Below are positions 43,759 to 53,243 of a DNA stretch of 64,000 nucleotides, in pieces (position 1 is the first letter of the stretch; every line of letters begins with the position of its first letter). The stretch is from Enterococcus plantarum (GTDB lineage: Bacteria > Bacillota > Bacilli > Lactobacillales > Enterococcaceae), in the NCBI RefSeq assembly GCF_001730295.1, contig NZ_MIKA01000045.1, positions 62,001 to 126,000 of the forward strand, in the 5' to 3' direction. Both the position numbers and the translations under genes were made by a program. Below the pieces are notes generated by a model. That model was not told the DNA's origin. It was given only the letters and a program-made list of their open reading frames with translations, and searched no databases.

Positions 43759-46620
43759 ATGAAGAAATACATATATTTATTGTTGATTTTCTTTAGTTTT
43801 ATTTGTTTGCCTAAAGTTGCCAAGGCGGAGGCGACTATTTTACCGCCAGAACCAATTAAAAATGTTCGTTTAGATACGAATTTAAAAGGTAATCCTGATG
43901 TTAAGCTAGTTAATTTGAATTTATTGAATTCTAGATTATATACGATTGTCGATAATGATAAAAATTTATATTTTTGTTTGGATGAGAGTAAATACTATCC
44001 ATCAGGTCAAGATTATAAAGTAGATATGAATGAAAAAATATCTGGCTCAGTACTATGGTTGATGCAAACTTTCTACGAAAATCAATATACTCAGAATTCT
44101 GTACCAAATGTTGAAGGATATCGTGATGCAAACGAGTTAACTAGATATTCTGCAATACAAGTTGTTATTTGGAAATTAACTGGAGGAAAATTTGATAATA
44201 AGTTAATTGAATCAAATCCTTTAATAAAAGATCTATACAAAGAAGCGCAAACAAAGACCAATGATGATACTTCGTATCAAGAAGTGATTAACAAAATAAA
44301 TAACGTTGAAATCAACGCAAAAGAGATTATTCCAAACGGTGACGATGGTACAAATTATAATTACTTATTGCAATTTGAAGACAATATCGATCAAGAAACA
44401 GAAAAATTACTTCAAGTAAAGGATGAAGAGATAAATATAGGGGTACAACTGTATAAAAATTCCAAAATAACTGATATTACGAAAGATGCTACAATCAATA
44501 AAGACTACAATAAGCGAACAATCTCTATAGATATACCGAAAGACCTAATTGATAAAGATAAAGCCGATGATGCGGTCATTTATTTTAATATAGATACAAT
44601 GCTCACGACTAGACATCCCTACTATTTGGTATTTGTTTCAAGTGGAGTTCAACCACTCGGTGGATATCAACCAATTGAAAGGACATTAACTACCAGAACC
44701 AGTATTGATTTAGATTTATCCGAAACATCTTTTTCAGTGTTGAAAAATTGGGAGGATTCAAATAATCAAGATGGCATACGTCCGTTGAATTTACCTGTAC
44801 AATTATATCAGAGCGATAAACCATACACACATACAAGTAACGAAAGCCTGACACAAGGCAATGAAACTAAATTTGGTGAGGTACAAGAGCTAAATGAAGA
44901 AAATGGCTGGGAGTATATCTGGGGGAACTTACCAATAAAAGATAATAATGGAAATCCTCTATATTATACGGCTAGAGAAGAACTTGATTCAAAATATGAT
45001 TTGAGTATAAATTCGACTGATGAAGGAAAAGCTATTCTTTTAACCAATACGTATAAACCTGAAACAGTTGACCTAAAAGGAGTCAAATCATGGGAAGATG
45101 GAAATAATCAAGATGGGATACGCCCCTCATCTATTGTGGTCAATTTATTAGCAGATGGAGAAATAATTCAAACAAAGAATGTTACAGAAAATGAAGGATG
45201 GGCATATGAATTTTCCGATTTACCTAAATACAAAGAGGGGAAAGAGATTGACTATACAGTGACAGAAAATTCCGTTCCTAATTATACAGCAATTAGTGAT
45301 GGAGTGAATATTACAAATACCCATATCCCAGAGGTAACAGAGATCAGTGGAACAAAAATATGGGATGACAAGAATGACCAAGACGGTAAACGTCCAACAA
45401 CGATAACAGTAAACCTTTTAGCCAACGGAGCACCAGTTGACTCAAAAGAAGTAACGGAAAAAGATAACTGGACATACCATTTTGATAACTTACCTAAGTA
45501 TAAAGATGGGCAAGAGATCGTTTATACTGTAACAGAAAATGATGTGCCAGAGTATTCAACAAGTATAGAAGGAACAACTATTACGAATCATTATACGCCA
45601 GGAAAAACCAGCGTAACAGTAACAAAATCGTGGAATGATGGAAACAATCAAGACGGCATACGTCCTAACAGCATCAAGGTCCAATTATATGCGGATGGTG
45701 AAAAATCAGGAGAAGAAGTTGCCTTAAATGAAGCCAACAATTGGACAACCACTTGGGCTGATTTGGCAGAGAAAAAAAATGGACAATCGATTGTCTACAC
45801 TGTAAAAGAAGTAGGAAGTATCGAAGGATACAATAAAACAGTCAATGCCGAAAATAGCGGCAACATTATTATTACAAATACCCATATCCCAGAGGTAACA
45901 GAGATCAGTGGAACAAAAATATGGGATGACAAGAATGACCAAGACGGTAAACGTCCAACAACGATAACAGTAAACCTTTTAGCCAACGGAGCACCAGTTG
46001 ACTCAAAAGAAGTAACGGAAAAAGATAACTGGACATACCATTTTGATAACTTACCTAAGTATAAAGATGGGCAAGAGATCGTTTATACTGTAACAGAAAA
46101 TGATGTGCCAGAGTATTCAACAAGTATAGAAGGAACAACTATTACGAATCATTATACGCCAGGAAAAACCAGCGTAACAGTAACAAAATCGTGGAATGAT
46201 GGAAACAATCAAGACGGCATACGTCCTAACAGCATCAAGGTCCAATTATATGCGGATGGTGAAAAATCAGGAGAAGAAATTACCTTAAATGAAGCCAACA
46301 ATTGGACAACCACTTGGACTGATTTGGCAGAGAAAAAAAATGGACAATTGATTGTCTACACTGTAAAAGAAGTAGGTAATATTAAGGGATACGATGCAAC
46401 AATCAATGCCGAAAATAGCGGCAACATTATTATTACAAATACCCATATACCCAAAAATGGAATAAAGGGTAATGATCCTAAAACGCCAAGTAAAAATAGC
46501 TCTAATAAAGATTATCCAGCAACGGGAGAAAAAAATAGTTGGATTTTCTATGCAATAGGATTACTATTGATAGTAATTGTGAGTTATGTAGGCTTAAAGA
46601 AGGTAAAATACCATAAGTGA
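43759..46620 (+). CDS. LPXTG-type thioester/Cna-B adhesin
   Basis: 953 residues. Signal peptide (cleavage near KAEA, about 24). A thioester domain in which FCLDES (Cys 73) and AIQVVIW (Gln 134) should form the internal Cys-Gln thioester used for covalent binding to host or surface groups. A linker domain follows, then six Cna-B-type modules starting near residue 330 (KSW.DGNNQDGIRP), which normally carry Lys-Asn isopeptide bonds. The sorting signal is DYPATGE, a variant of LPXTG, with membrane helix and KKVKYHK. Two pairs of modules are nearly identical. Confidence 0.9.
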   Translation: MKKYIYLLLIFFSFICLPKVAKAEATILPPEPIKNVRLDTNLKGNPDVKLVNLNLLNSRLYTIVDNDKNLYFCLDESKYYPSGQDYKVDMNEKISGSVLWLMQTFYENQYTQNSVPNVEGYRDANELTRYSAIQVVIWKLTGGKFDNKLIESNPLIKDLYKEAQTKTNDDTSYQEVINKINNVEINAKEIIPNGDDGTNYNYLLQFEDNIDQETEKLLQVKDEEINIGVQLYKNSKITDITKDATINKDYNKRTISIDIPKDLIDKDKADDAVIYFNIDTMLTTRHPYYLVFVSSGVQPLGGYQPIERTLTTRTSIDLDLSETSFSVLKNWEDSNNQDGIRPLNLPVQLYQSDKPYTHTSNESLTQGNETKFGEVQELNEENGWEYIWGNLPIKDNNGNPLYYTAREELDSKYDLSINSTDEGKAILLTNTYKPETVDLKGVKSWEDGNNQDGIRPSSIVVNLLADGEIIQTKNVTENEGWAYEFSDLPKYKEGKEIDYTVTENSVPNYTAISDGVNITNTHIPEVTEISGTKIWDDKNDQDGKRPTTITVNLLANGAPVDSKEVTEKDNWTYHFDNLPKYKDGQEIVYTVTENDVPEYSTSIEGTTITNHYTPGKTSVTVTKSWNDGNNQDGIRPNSIKVQLYADGEKSGEEVALNEANNWTTTWADLAEKKNGQSIVYTVKEVGSIEGYNKTVNAENSGNIIITNTHIPEVTEISGTKIWDDKNDQDGKRPTTITVNLLANGAPVDSKEVTEKDNWTYHFDNLPKYKDGQEIVYTVTENDVPEYSTSIEGTTITNHYTPGKTSVTVTKSWNDGNNQDGIRPNSIKVQLYADGEKSGEEITLNEANNWTTTWTDLAEKKNGQLIVYTVKEVGNIKGYDATINAENSGNIIITNTHIPKNGIKGNDPKTPSKNSSNKDYPATGEKNSWIFYAIGLLLIVIVSYVGLKKVKYHK
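45311..46432 (+). repeat. 561-bp tandem duplication inside the adhesin gene
   Basis: The stretch starting TTACAAATACCC at 45311 recurs at 45872 and again begins at 46433. The period is 561 bases, 187 codons, equal to two Cna-B modules. The first 400 bases of the two units look identical; the rest differs by a few substitutions. It is in frame, so unequal recombination could change the length of the stalk. Confidence 0.85.
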
Positions 46621-46752
46621 AATGGTTATAAAAAGCACACGAATCGCAAAAATTAATTCTTAAATAAAAGATAATAAAACCAATATAAAGTTGTATTAAA
46701 GGTATAAATTTCAAATGAATGATATACTTAAGGAAAAATTGAGGTGAATTTT

Positions 46753-47205
46753 ATGTATAAAAAAATAGTAACAGTGGTTGATGTATTTGGAGAACCAAAT
46801 GGAGTATTAGCTGAAGTCATTACTATGTCGCAAAGAGAAAATTCTGAACTTCATTTATTAATTAACAAACCTGAAATAGAAGCGCTTGAACAACTGAATT
46901 ATCTACCATATGATAGTGGAATGTATATGCCTTATGAATATGATATGATTAAAGAGAATGACGAAAATTATCAAAAAGATGTGGATAAGGTTATTTCAAA
47001 AGTCAAAGCCGAGGGCGTAGACAAATTAGTGACTACAATTTATAGTGGCAGTACAAAATCTTTTATCAATAAATATATCGAAAAAAATAGTATGGATTTA
47101 ATCGTCCTAGGTAGCTATGATGAATTATTGTCTAAAAGAGAACTAGAATCTGTCGCAAAACATGTTATAAAGAATACGACTAGTAATCTACTTATTTTGA
47201 GATGA
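46753..47205 (+). CDS. Universal stress protein family, divergent member
   Basis: 150 residues from the ATG at 46753 behind GAGGTG. Usp-like fold (KIVTVVDVFGEPNG at the start, DLIVLGSYDELLSKREL near the end). The nucleotide loop GxxGxxG(S/T) is not conserved, so it is probably of the class that does not bind ATP. It is about 130 bases after the adhesin and has its own leader. Function unknown. Confidence 0.8.
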   Translation: MYKKIVTVVDVFGEPNGVLAEVITMSQRENSELHLLINKPEIEALEQLNYLPYDSGMYMPYEYDMIKENDENYQKDVDKVISKVKAEGVDKLVTTIYSGSTKSFINKYIEKNSMDLIVLGSYDELLSKRELESVAKHVIKNTTSNLLILR

Positions 47206-47248
47206 TCCCGATTTATGTTGAATTTGAACGTGAATAAAATAGCTTGAA

Positions 47249-47285
47249 GCGTAGAGGAAAAAACCTTCTACGCTTTTTTAGAGCT
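47249..47285 (+). terminator. Terminator after the second universal stress gene
   Basis: AGCGTAGAGG pairs with CCTTCTACGCT (one bulge) around AAAAAA, followed by TTTTT. Confidence 0.8.
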
Positions 47286-47330
47286 ATCATAGCTGTACTG
47301 ATGATGAGTTTTATCTGTAATTAGTTTCAT

Positions 47331-47363
47331 AAAAAAAGATGTCGGTGATTATTCAGCGACATC
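47331..47363 (-). terminator. Terminator of the 94-residue hypothetical gene
   Basis: Minus strand GATGTCG (47363-47357) pairs with CGACATC (47344-47338), followed by seven T. Confidence 0.8.
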
Positions 47364-47403
47364 AGAACGTGTAGATTCGATATATAGACTTTACTTACAT
47401 TTG

Positions 47404-47688
47404 CTAGTCGCCGTTATATTCAGCAAAACTAGGCCCATTTGAACGAACTTTATCTTGTTCTCCTTCTTCTAAAGAGGTAAACAAAGTACTATCATTTAAA
47501 AAGGTATTCCAATCTGCATCCATCATGGCATTTAGATCTTCAATAGAACGATGTCCTAAAACCTCAGTGTTCAAACCGTCACCTGTAATGAAATGTCCAT
47601 TTTCATCATGCTTCGCGTTTTTTACTGTATCTAAATCATATTTTTTATCAAATAATTTATCCCATTCTTCACGTAATTTGTGAGCCAT
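47404..47688 (-). CDS. Hypothetical protein next to htrA
   Basis: 94 residues, acidic, probably cytoplasmic; no signal or membrane segment. The ATG at 47688 follows GAGGG at a good distance; an upstream in-frame start 18 bases earlier overlaps that site. I do not recognise a domain. Lies after the htrA terminator, with its own terminator, so it is a single-gene unit. Confidence 0.65.
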   Translation of the reverse strand: MAHKLREEWDKLFDKKYDLDTVKNAKHDENGHFITGDGLNTEVLGHRSIEDLNAMMDADWNTFLNDSTLFTSLEEGEQDKVRSNGPSFAEYNGD

Positions 47689-47776
47689 AGTGCATCCCTC
47701 TTTCAATATTTTTACTGTATCTTTATTCTACAATATTCTTTGAGTTATTCCTCCTATAAAGCTTTATGATTAAAGC

Positions 47777-47830
47777 AAAAAACTAGGCTGTACTTTTTCA
47801 TGTCATTGAAAAGAATACAGCCTAGTTTTA
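47777..47830 (-). terminator. htrA terminator (bidirectional)
   Basis: AAAACTAGGCTGTA pairs with TACAGCCTAGTTTT, perfect 14 bp, with A/T tracts both sides. Confidence 0.85.
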
Positions 47831-47841
47831 TTTAACTGAGA

Positions 47842-49158
47842 TTATGGATTTTGAGAATTGTCTGAGTTAGATGAGTTTTGTTTAAGTGCGGATTGATCAA
47901 TAGTTAAATCAACATCTACACTTTGTTCTTTCCCATCACGATAGAAGGTAACTTTCATCTTGTCGCCGACTTTTTTCTTATAAAGTGCGCTTTGTAAGTC
48001 AGTGACAGAATCAATATCTTTGTCATCGATTTTAGTGATAACATCGTATCTTTCAATTCCTGCTTTATCAGCTGGAGTAGCTGTTTGAACGGTACGAACA
48101 AGTACGCCCATTTGAACTGACTCAGGAAGTTTTAAGATTTCTTTTCGTTGTTGTGTTGAAACATTTGTTAATTCTTCCATTGAAATACCTAGAGCTGGAC
48201 GAGTGACTTTACCTTCTTTTTCCAATTGGTTGATGATATTTACTACATCATTACTTGGAATCGCAAAGCCCATTCCTTCAACACTTACTTGGCTTTCAGA
48301 TTGAACGATTTTAACAGAGTTGATTCCGATTACTTGTCCTTCAATATTCACTAAGGGACCGCCAGAGTTACCTGGGTTGATTGCGGCATCTGTTTGGATT
48401 GCATTGATATTGATTGCTTGCCCGTTATTTTCATTTTGGATATTTCTGTTTAATGAAGAAATGATCCCTTGTGTCACCGAGTTAGCATAAGCGGAACCTA
48501 ATGGAGAACCGATAGCTAATGCTGGTTCACCGATTTTTAGTTTATCTGAGTTACCAAATTCAGCAATTGAATCAACTTTATCAGAAGAAATTTTAATTAC
48601 CGCAAGGTCAGTATAAGAATCGGTACCGACTAACTCACCTTGAACTTTTGTACCATCATGTAAAACCACTTCTAAGCCTTTTGCTTGGTCTACTACGTGA
48701 TTATTGGTCACAACATAAGCTGTTTTACCATCTTTCTTATAAATCACGCCACTCCCTTCACTGGCCGCTTGTAAATCACTGCCGTCGGAATTTGAACTGT
48801 CCTCTTGACTACCATCGTTTCCACCAAAAATACTACCAAACCCTCCATCAGAAGTATTTTGACTAGGGCTTTGCAAGTTGATGACTGAAACCACAGAGTC
48901 TTTCACTTTATCGACGGCTTTAGTCACATCGCTTGTTACGTCTAAATTAACATTAGTGACTTTCGTGTCTCCTTTATTATCTTTCACTGTGTTTGTAGTG
49001 GTAGATGAGTTAGAAGATGGACTTTGACCAGTGATCACATACGCACCACCGAAAGCCAGTGCTCCTCCGAGTAACCCACCAACTAAACCAATCCCAAATT
49101 TTTTGAATAAGCCATTTTGCTTTTTATCTGAATTAGGTGTAACATCTTTTTTTTGCAT
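47842..49158 (-). CDS. htrA: HtrA/DegP-like serine protease
   Basis: 438 residues. Short cytoplasmic N-terminus, membrane anchor (about 22-45), low-complexity linker, trypsin-like domain with VTNNHVVDQ (His), YTDLAVIKI (Asp) and NPGNSGGPL (Ser), and one PDZ domain (about 330-420). It degrades or folds damaged exported proteins at the membrane surface. Divergent from rlmH, the same order as in streptococci and E. faecalis. Confidence 0.94.
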   Translation of the reverse strand: MQKKDVTPNSDKKQNGLFKKFGIGLVGGLLGGALAFGGAYVITGQSPSSNSSTTTNTVKDNKGDTKVTNVNLDVTSDVTKAVDKVKDSVVSVINLQSPSQNTSDGGFGSIFGGNDGSQEDSSNSDGSDLQAASEGSGVIYKKDGKTAYVVTNNHVVDQAKGLEVVLHDGTKVQGELVGTDSYTDLAVIKISSDKVDSIAEFGNSDKLKIGEPALAIGSPLGSAYANSVTQGIISSLNRNIQNENNGQAININAIQTDAAINPGNSGGPLVNIEGQVIGINSVKIVQSESQVSVEGMGFAIPSNDVVNIINQLEKEGKVTRPALGISMEELTNVSTQQRKEILKLPESVQMGVLVRTVQTATPADKAGIERYDVITKIDDKDIDSVTDLQSALYKKKVGDKMKVTFYRDGKEQSVDVDLTIDQSALKQNSSNSDNSQNP

Positions 49159-49309
49159 ACAAGCAACCTCCTATTTAATTATCATTATTTGTTCTATTTA
49201 GTATAGTCTTTCAAGACACCTTTAGTCTACCCAAGAGCTTTGAATTTTTTATGAACAAGTTGGGGAGAAAAACAGATACAAACAATGAAAAAATGATTTT
49301 AAGAAATAC

Positions 49310-49491
49310 TTATACACAATAAAATGTGAAAAACGGTTGAAAAATAGAGGAAAACCTCTGTTAAAAAGTTATCCACAAAATGTGGATAATGTGGATAAAC
49401 AAATGGGAATATCTGTTTGTATCTCAAAATACTGTGAAATGAAGGATATTTGGACCTGTAACTGTGGATAAGTCTGTGCATATGTGTATAA
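49310..49491. promoter_or_regulatory. DnaA-box cluster between htrA and rlmH
   Basis: Four perfect DnaA boxes: TTATCCACA at 49369-49377 and its complement at 49381-49389, 49390-49398 and 49463-49471. Two relaxed boxes (TTATACACA) lie at 49310-49318 and, reversed, 49483-49491, and a one-mismatch site at 49475-49483. All within about 180 AT-rich bases. This density is far above chance. It could be a DnaA titration or regulatory site, or part of an origin region. No dnaA, dnaN or parB gene is in the window. Confidence 0.85.
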
Positions 49492-49581
49492 CTTTGTGGG
49501 AAAGTATGTGGAAGAGTAAAAACATTCATGATAAAATTGTTAACAAGTAGAAAAATGGAAACAGGAAGAGATGTGAAACGA

Positions 49582-50061
49582 GTGAAAATAAAAATTATTA
49601 CTGTAGGAAAATTAAAAGAAAAATACCTAGTCCAAGGAATCAATGAATATTTAAAACGTCTGCAAAGTTATGCAAAAGTCGAAATGATTGAAGTAGCCGA
49701 TGAAAAAGCACCAGAAAATTTAAGCGAGGCGGAGATGCTTCAGGTGAAAAGAAAAGAAGGCGAACGGATTTTAACTAAAATAGGGGATCAAGATCATGTT
49801 TTTGTTTTAGCTATAGATGGGAAGCAGTTTAGTAGTGAAGCATTTTCAAAAGAGATTGAGCAATTAGGGATTCATGGAAAGAGTCAATTGGCTTTTGTAA
49901 TCGGTGGCTCGTTGGGATTAAGTGATGAGGTAATGAAAAGAAGTCAGCAACAGATGTCGTTTGGAAAATTGACTTACCCACATCAGTTGATGCGTTTGGT
50001 TTTGGTAGAACAGATTTATCGTGGGTTTCGGATAATGCGAGGGGAACCGTATCATAAATAG
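49582..50061 (+). CDS. rlmH: 23S rRNA (pseudouridine1915-N3)-methyltransferase
   Basis: 159 residues, the normal RlmH length when started at GTG 49582; in-frame starts further upstream would add up to 18 residues not seen in the family. SPOUT fold with [11 protein letters not shown] and the C-terminal [13 protein letters not shown]. Methylates pseudouridine 1915 in helix 69. The last 18 bases (50044-50061) differ at only two positions from the SCC integration core of staphylococcal rlmH. Confidence 0.95.
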   Translation: MKIKIITVGKLKEKYLVQGINEYLKRLQSYAKVEMIEVADEKAPENLSEAEMLQVKRKEGERILTKIGDQDHVFVLAIDGKQFSSEAFSKEIEQLGIHGKSQLAFVIGGSLGLSDEVMKRSQQQMSFGKLTYPHQLMRLVLVEQIYRGFRIMRGEPYHK

Positions 50062-50144
50062 GGATATTTTTGAAAAGATAATGCAGAATTATTGTATTTT
50101 TAAGACGATAATTATAAGTTTGGGAAAGGAATGGGCTATATTAA

Positions 50145-50558
50145 ATGAATGAATTATTGACCGAAAATGAAGTAGTTGAAATTATGAAGAGCTATTTAAA
50201 TAGTCAAGGGTACACAATAGAAAGATACGCAACTACAACACAAACAGGAATTGACATCGAAGCCTTTAGAGCGAAACAAAAAATCTGTATTGAAGCTAAA
50301 GGAGCGACATCGTCAATGGAAGATTCTGCTAGGTATGGTATGCCATTCAATGATAATCAGGTAAAGAATCATATTGGAAAAGCAGTCATTGCGGCATTAA
50401 AAGTTTTAAATCAAGATGATAAACACACGATTTCTGCGATTGCCTTGCCTGATAATAGTATGCACAAGAAACAAATTGACCAAATACAGAGACCACTTAA
50501 ACAATTAGGCATAAAAGTCTTTCTTGTATCTAAAGATAGTGCATTGGATTATTTTTGA
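50145..50558 (+). CDS. Small PD-(D/E)XK nuclease-fold protein
   Basis: 137 residues. GIDIEAF followed by KICIEAKGA gives the D...ExK metal and catalytic pattern of restriction-endonuclease-like folds, and the size suits a single nuclease domain. No methylase or partner gene is adjacent, so an orphan nuclease or RNA/DNA-binding relic of a defence gene is possible. First gene after rlmH, at the start of an accessory stretch. AAAGGAATGGG precedes the ATG. Confidence 0.65.
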   Translation: MNELLTENEVVEIMKSYLNSQGYTIERYATTTQTGIDIEAFRAKQKICIEAKGATSSMEDSARYGMPFNDNQVKNHIGKAVIAALKVLNQDDKHTISAIALPDNSMHKKQIDQIQRPLKQLGIKVFLVSKDSALDYF

Positions 50559-50729
50559 AATTTTTAATTAGGTGGTAAGAAAATAAAATGAAGGTTGTCA
50601 ATGTTTAGTTGATTGAGAGAATGTTGGTTATACAACATTAATTTTATACTCTAGATATTGTTAATACGTAGTTTTATGAATTCAATAATTATGTTATAGT
50701 TAAATTACTCTTACTTTAAGGAGAAACGA

Positions 50730-51248
50730 ATGAAAAAAAGTGCATTCATAGCTTTAGCTATAATAATTTTAGTAGGCTTAATAATTGGAGGTAAATGGTA
50801 CATGGACAGAGAGAAAGACAAACAAGAGTTAATAGAGATTCAAACTGATTTAGCTAATTATTTGTATAATAATTACGTACTATCTACTATTGACGAAAAA
50901 CAAAAAAAGAAAATATTTAACGAATTTAATAATGGAAACGGTAATTTAACGGAGTCTCAATTTTTTGAAAAATTAGAAGAAATGGAAAAAAAGATTAGTA
51001 TTGAAAGCGTTGAATTTACGAATTTTTCAGTTACTCCAATGAATACAGTTAAAGTTTATTTTAAACTAAACAATGTTTATGAAGATAGTGTTTCTCTAGA
51101 TACTGTTTCGGCAGAAACTGATAAATTAATCTACAATATAAGAACACTCTCAGGAGAAGGACCTTATTATCTTGAGGAGAAACCAGAAAAAACAGAATCT
51201 AGTATGCCTACTCAAAAAATTGTTTATTATCAGGGGACGGTGAACTAA
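50730..51248 (+). CDS. Membrane-anchored DUF1310-like protein, probable immunity factor
   Basis: 172 residues. An N-terminal membrane helix (about 5-22), then an extracytoplasmic domain with helix plus curved sheet (ISIESVEFTNFSVTPMN), resembling DUF1310 or cystatin-like folds. The stop and the next ATG share one base (TAATG), so it is coupled to the lipase gene. In staphylococci, secreted type VII lipases are paired with small membrane-attached immunity proteins; by position this is the likely counterpart. The family call is tentative. Confidence 0.65.
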   Translation: MKKSAFIALAIIILVGLIIGGKWYMDREKDKQELIEIQTDLANYLYNNYVLSTIDEKQKKKIFNEFNNGNGNLTESQFFEKLEEMEKKISIESVEFTNFSVTPMNTVKVYFKLNNVYEDSVSLDTVSAETDKLIYNIRTLSGEGPYYLEEKPEKTESSMPTQKIVYYQGTVN

Positions 51249-52606
51249 TGGATCAAAATAGACAATTTTCTGATCAAGTTTATCAAGTTGAAAACGGAAA
51301 TGTACCAGTTAATGAACGATCACAAAATAAAGAGTATATCATTCTAGATAAAGTAGACACGAATAAAGATAAAATTGGTACAGATAAAGCTCCAAAAAAC
51401 AACAGTATGCAAGCCATGGTTGTAGCAGAAATTAGGGATGAATATAAGGATAAAAAAACAGAATATTTGAAGCAAATACCTGGGTATCCTGAATCAGTCG
51501 TAAAAAAAGACATAACGATTGCCTATGCAGGAACAAGTGGATGGCAGGATATAAAAACCGATGTCCGAGAAATCGCTCAAAATGACAAACATGCAAATGG
51601 TGCTTTTCAGTCTGCTTTAGATTATGCTAATGTTATTGAGCAACGTTATTCTAAAAAAGATGGTTACACTATTTCTACTACAGGACATTCATTAGGTGGT
51701 GCAGAAGCTATCTATATTGCTGTTTTAAAAGGATATAATGCTATTACATATGGTGCTGCTGGTTCGGGTTTAACGGATGCACAGATTAAAAATTATAAAG
51801 GGGTTATTGTTAATATCTATGATACATCTGATACGGTAACTAGTGGTTGGATGACTGGTGGTCAGAAGAAAATACCATTCTTAAGTATAGGCATCGATAA
51901 TAAAGGGTGGAAGTTATTTGGTCATTCAAGAGATCAATTCAAAGTAGATAAAAAAGGGAATTATATTAATAAATATGGGGATATAGTCATTTATTCTGAC
52001 TTAAATGGTGGGATATCAATTGAACAAACCCTTTTAGCGCAAAGTATCGTTGAAAATAAGATGCAAATGCGCAGATTAGAACAGTATGGTGTACATAAAA
52101 GTGGCAGTAAAAAAGAGTACCAACAATTAAAAAAAGAAAATGAGTGGCTTCAAACTCAAATTGATAGTTTTACCAAATTGAACGTTTTACGTAAAAAATT
52201 TACTGCTAGTGGTGGCGGTTTATCTGGAAATGAACAAATCTATTTAGACGATAGCCAAGCGCTAACCATTGTAAAGCTTGCATCTTCAAAATTTGACATG
52301 GCAATGGAGAACGTCGTAAAGCTCTACAAAGATGCGATTAGGGAATTAGAAGAAATATGGCAAGAAGGACGTTCGACGATTCAACGTAATTGTCCTGACT
52401 TATCTTATGGCGAAGTTTTAGATGCTATGCAGGCAATGGGGTGTACGGAACAAACCATGGTGACGATTCCTTCACAAGAATTTCAAGAAAAACTCAGTTT
52501 AGCACATCAAATGAGTAGTAAATTTAGTACCCTAACCAAAGATATCACTGCAAAAATAGGTGAATTAGTTCAACGAGACCAAGAATTAGCGAAACAACTC
52601 GCCTAA
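51248..52606 (+). CDS. Type VII-type lipase effector with N-terminal lipase and C-terminal helical targeting domain
   Basis: 452 residues. The N-terminal half is a class 3-like alpha/beta hydrolase: oxyanion region YAGTSGWQD and the nucleophile elbow TTGHSLGGAEA (Ser 148). There is no Sec signal peptide. The C-terminal 180 residues are helical with coiled-coil character (from QTLLAQSIVENKMQMRRLEQ), like an LXG-type targeting domain placed at the wrong end. This reversed order is known for TslA of S. aureus. Small helical proteins follow, as expected for LXG partners. No type VII machinery gene is in the window. Confidence 0.78.
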   Translation: MDQNRQFSDQVYQVENGNVPVNERSQNKEYIILDKVDTNKDKIGTDKAPKNNSMQAMVVAEIRDEYKDKKTEYLKQIPGYPESVVKKDITIAYAGTSGWQDIKTDVREIAQNDKHANGAFQSALDYANVIEQRYSKKDGYTISTTGHSLGGAEAIYIAVLKGYNAITYGAAGSGLTDAQIKNYKGVIVNIYDTSDTVTSGWMTGGQKKIPFLSIGIDNKGWKLFGHSRDQFKVDKKGNYINKYGDIVIYSDLNGGISIEQTLLAQSIVENKMQMRRLEQYGVHKSGSKKEYQQLKKENEWLQTQIDSFTKLNVLRKKFTASGGGLSGNEQIYLDDSQALTIVKLASSKFDMAMENVVKLYKDAIRELEEIWQEGRSTIQRNCPDLSYGEVLDAMQAMGCTEQTMVTIPSQEFQEKLSLAHQMSSKFSTLTKDITAKIGELVQRDQELAKQLA

Positions 52607-52625
52607 AAAAGGGAGAGATACGAGC

Positions 52626-52931
52626 ATGGATCAAGAAGAGCAAGCATTAGCGGATTATCAACAAACGAGACGACAACTTGAAGAAGAATCTGACGCATTG
52701 ACAAGAATTAGGCGACAAGCGGAACAAGCAACGAATGATACCTATTCTGAAATGCAGCGGCAGGTACAACGATTTGGTGAAACAAATGAGCCTATGGAAT
52801 GGGCAAGACGTGAGCTATCACGTCTTGAAGAAGATTTTTTCTCAGAATTAGACAGAGAGAAACGGACCCTTTCGTTAAAAGAAGACGAAGCAGAACAAGC
52901 CTATCGTAAAAAAACTTCAAGAACAAACTAA
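52626..52931 (+). CDS. Small helical partner protein (DUF3958-like)
   Basis: 101 residues, entirely charged coiled coil, no membrane segment. Size and position after the lipase gene fit the DUF3958/Lap-type partners that bind the targeting domain of LXG effectors. The GGGAGAG site lies before the ATG. Family assignment is by pattern only. Confidence 0.6.
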   Translation: MDQEEQALADYQQTRRQLEEESDALTRIRRQAEQATNDTYSEMQRQVQRFGETNEPMEWARRELSRLEEDFFSELDREKRTLSLKEDEAEQAYRKKTSRTN

Positions 52932-52953
52932 ACCGTAAAAGGAGTATGATTAC

Positions 52954-53217
52954 GTGTTAGAAGCAATCGAAAAACTATTAAAAGAATATAAAAAGAATTT
53001 ACAAAAAATGAGCGCTCAAGCCACTGCAATGGCACTTGTTCAAAAAAAAGATAGTTTTGTGAAAAAAACAAAAAAATCTGGAGAAACGGAATCAGAAAGT
53101 GCAAAAAGTTCCATTACTTCTGCAACAAGTGGTCTAGGGGAGACAGTAAAAGGGCAGTTTGGAAAGAAAGTAACACAAGTTTTAGATGAACAAGGAAAAA
53201 TGCTAGATAAATTTTAA
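52954..53217 (+). CDS. Small WXG100-like/DUF3130-like secretion partner
   Basis: 87 residues, GTG start behind AAAGGAG. Helix (about 1-25), flexible Lys/Ser-rich middle, second helix. A helical hairpin of this size is typical of Esx-like or DUF3130 proteins encoded with type VII effectors. No WXG motif can be seen. Confidence 0.55.
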   Translation: MLEAIEKLLKEYKKNLQKMSAQATAMALVQKKDSFVKKTKKSGETESESAKSSITSATSGLGETVKGQFGKKVTQVLDEQGKMLDKF

Positions 53218-53243
53218 TTGAAATAGAAAAAGGTGTGTTTCTA

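Noticed and set aside
49310-49491. Calling the cluster oriC
   Set aside because: No dnaA, dnaN, rpmH or parB is in the window and an unwinding element cannot be proven by eye.
51248-52606. Phage or Sec-secreted lipase
   Set aside because: No signal peptide or phage genes; helical C-terminus and small partner genes fit a type VII substrate better.
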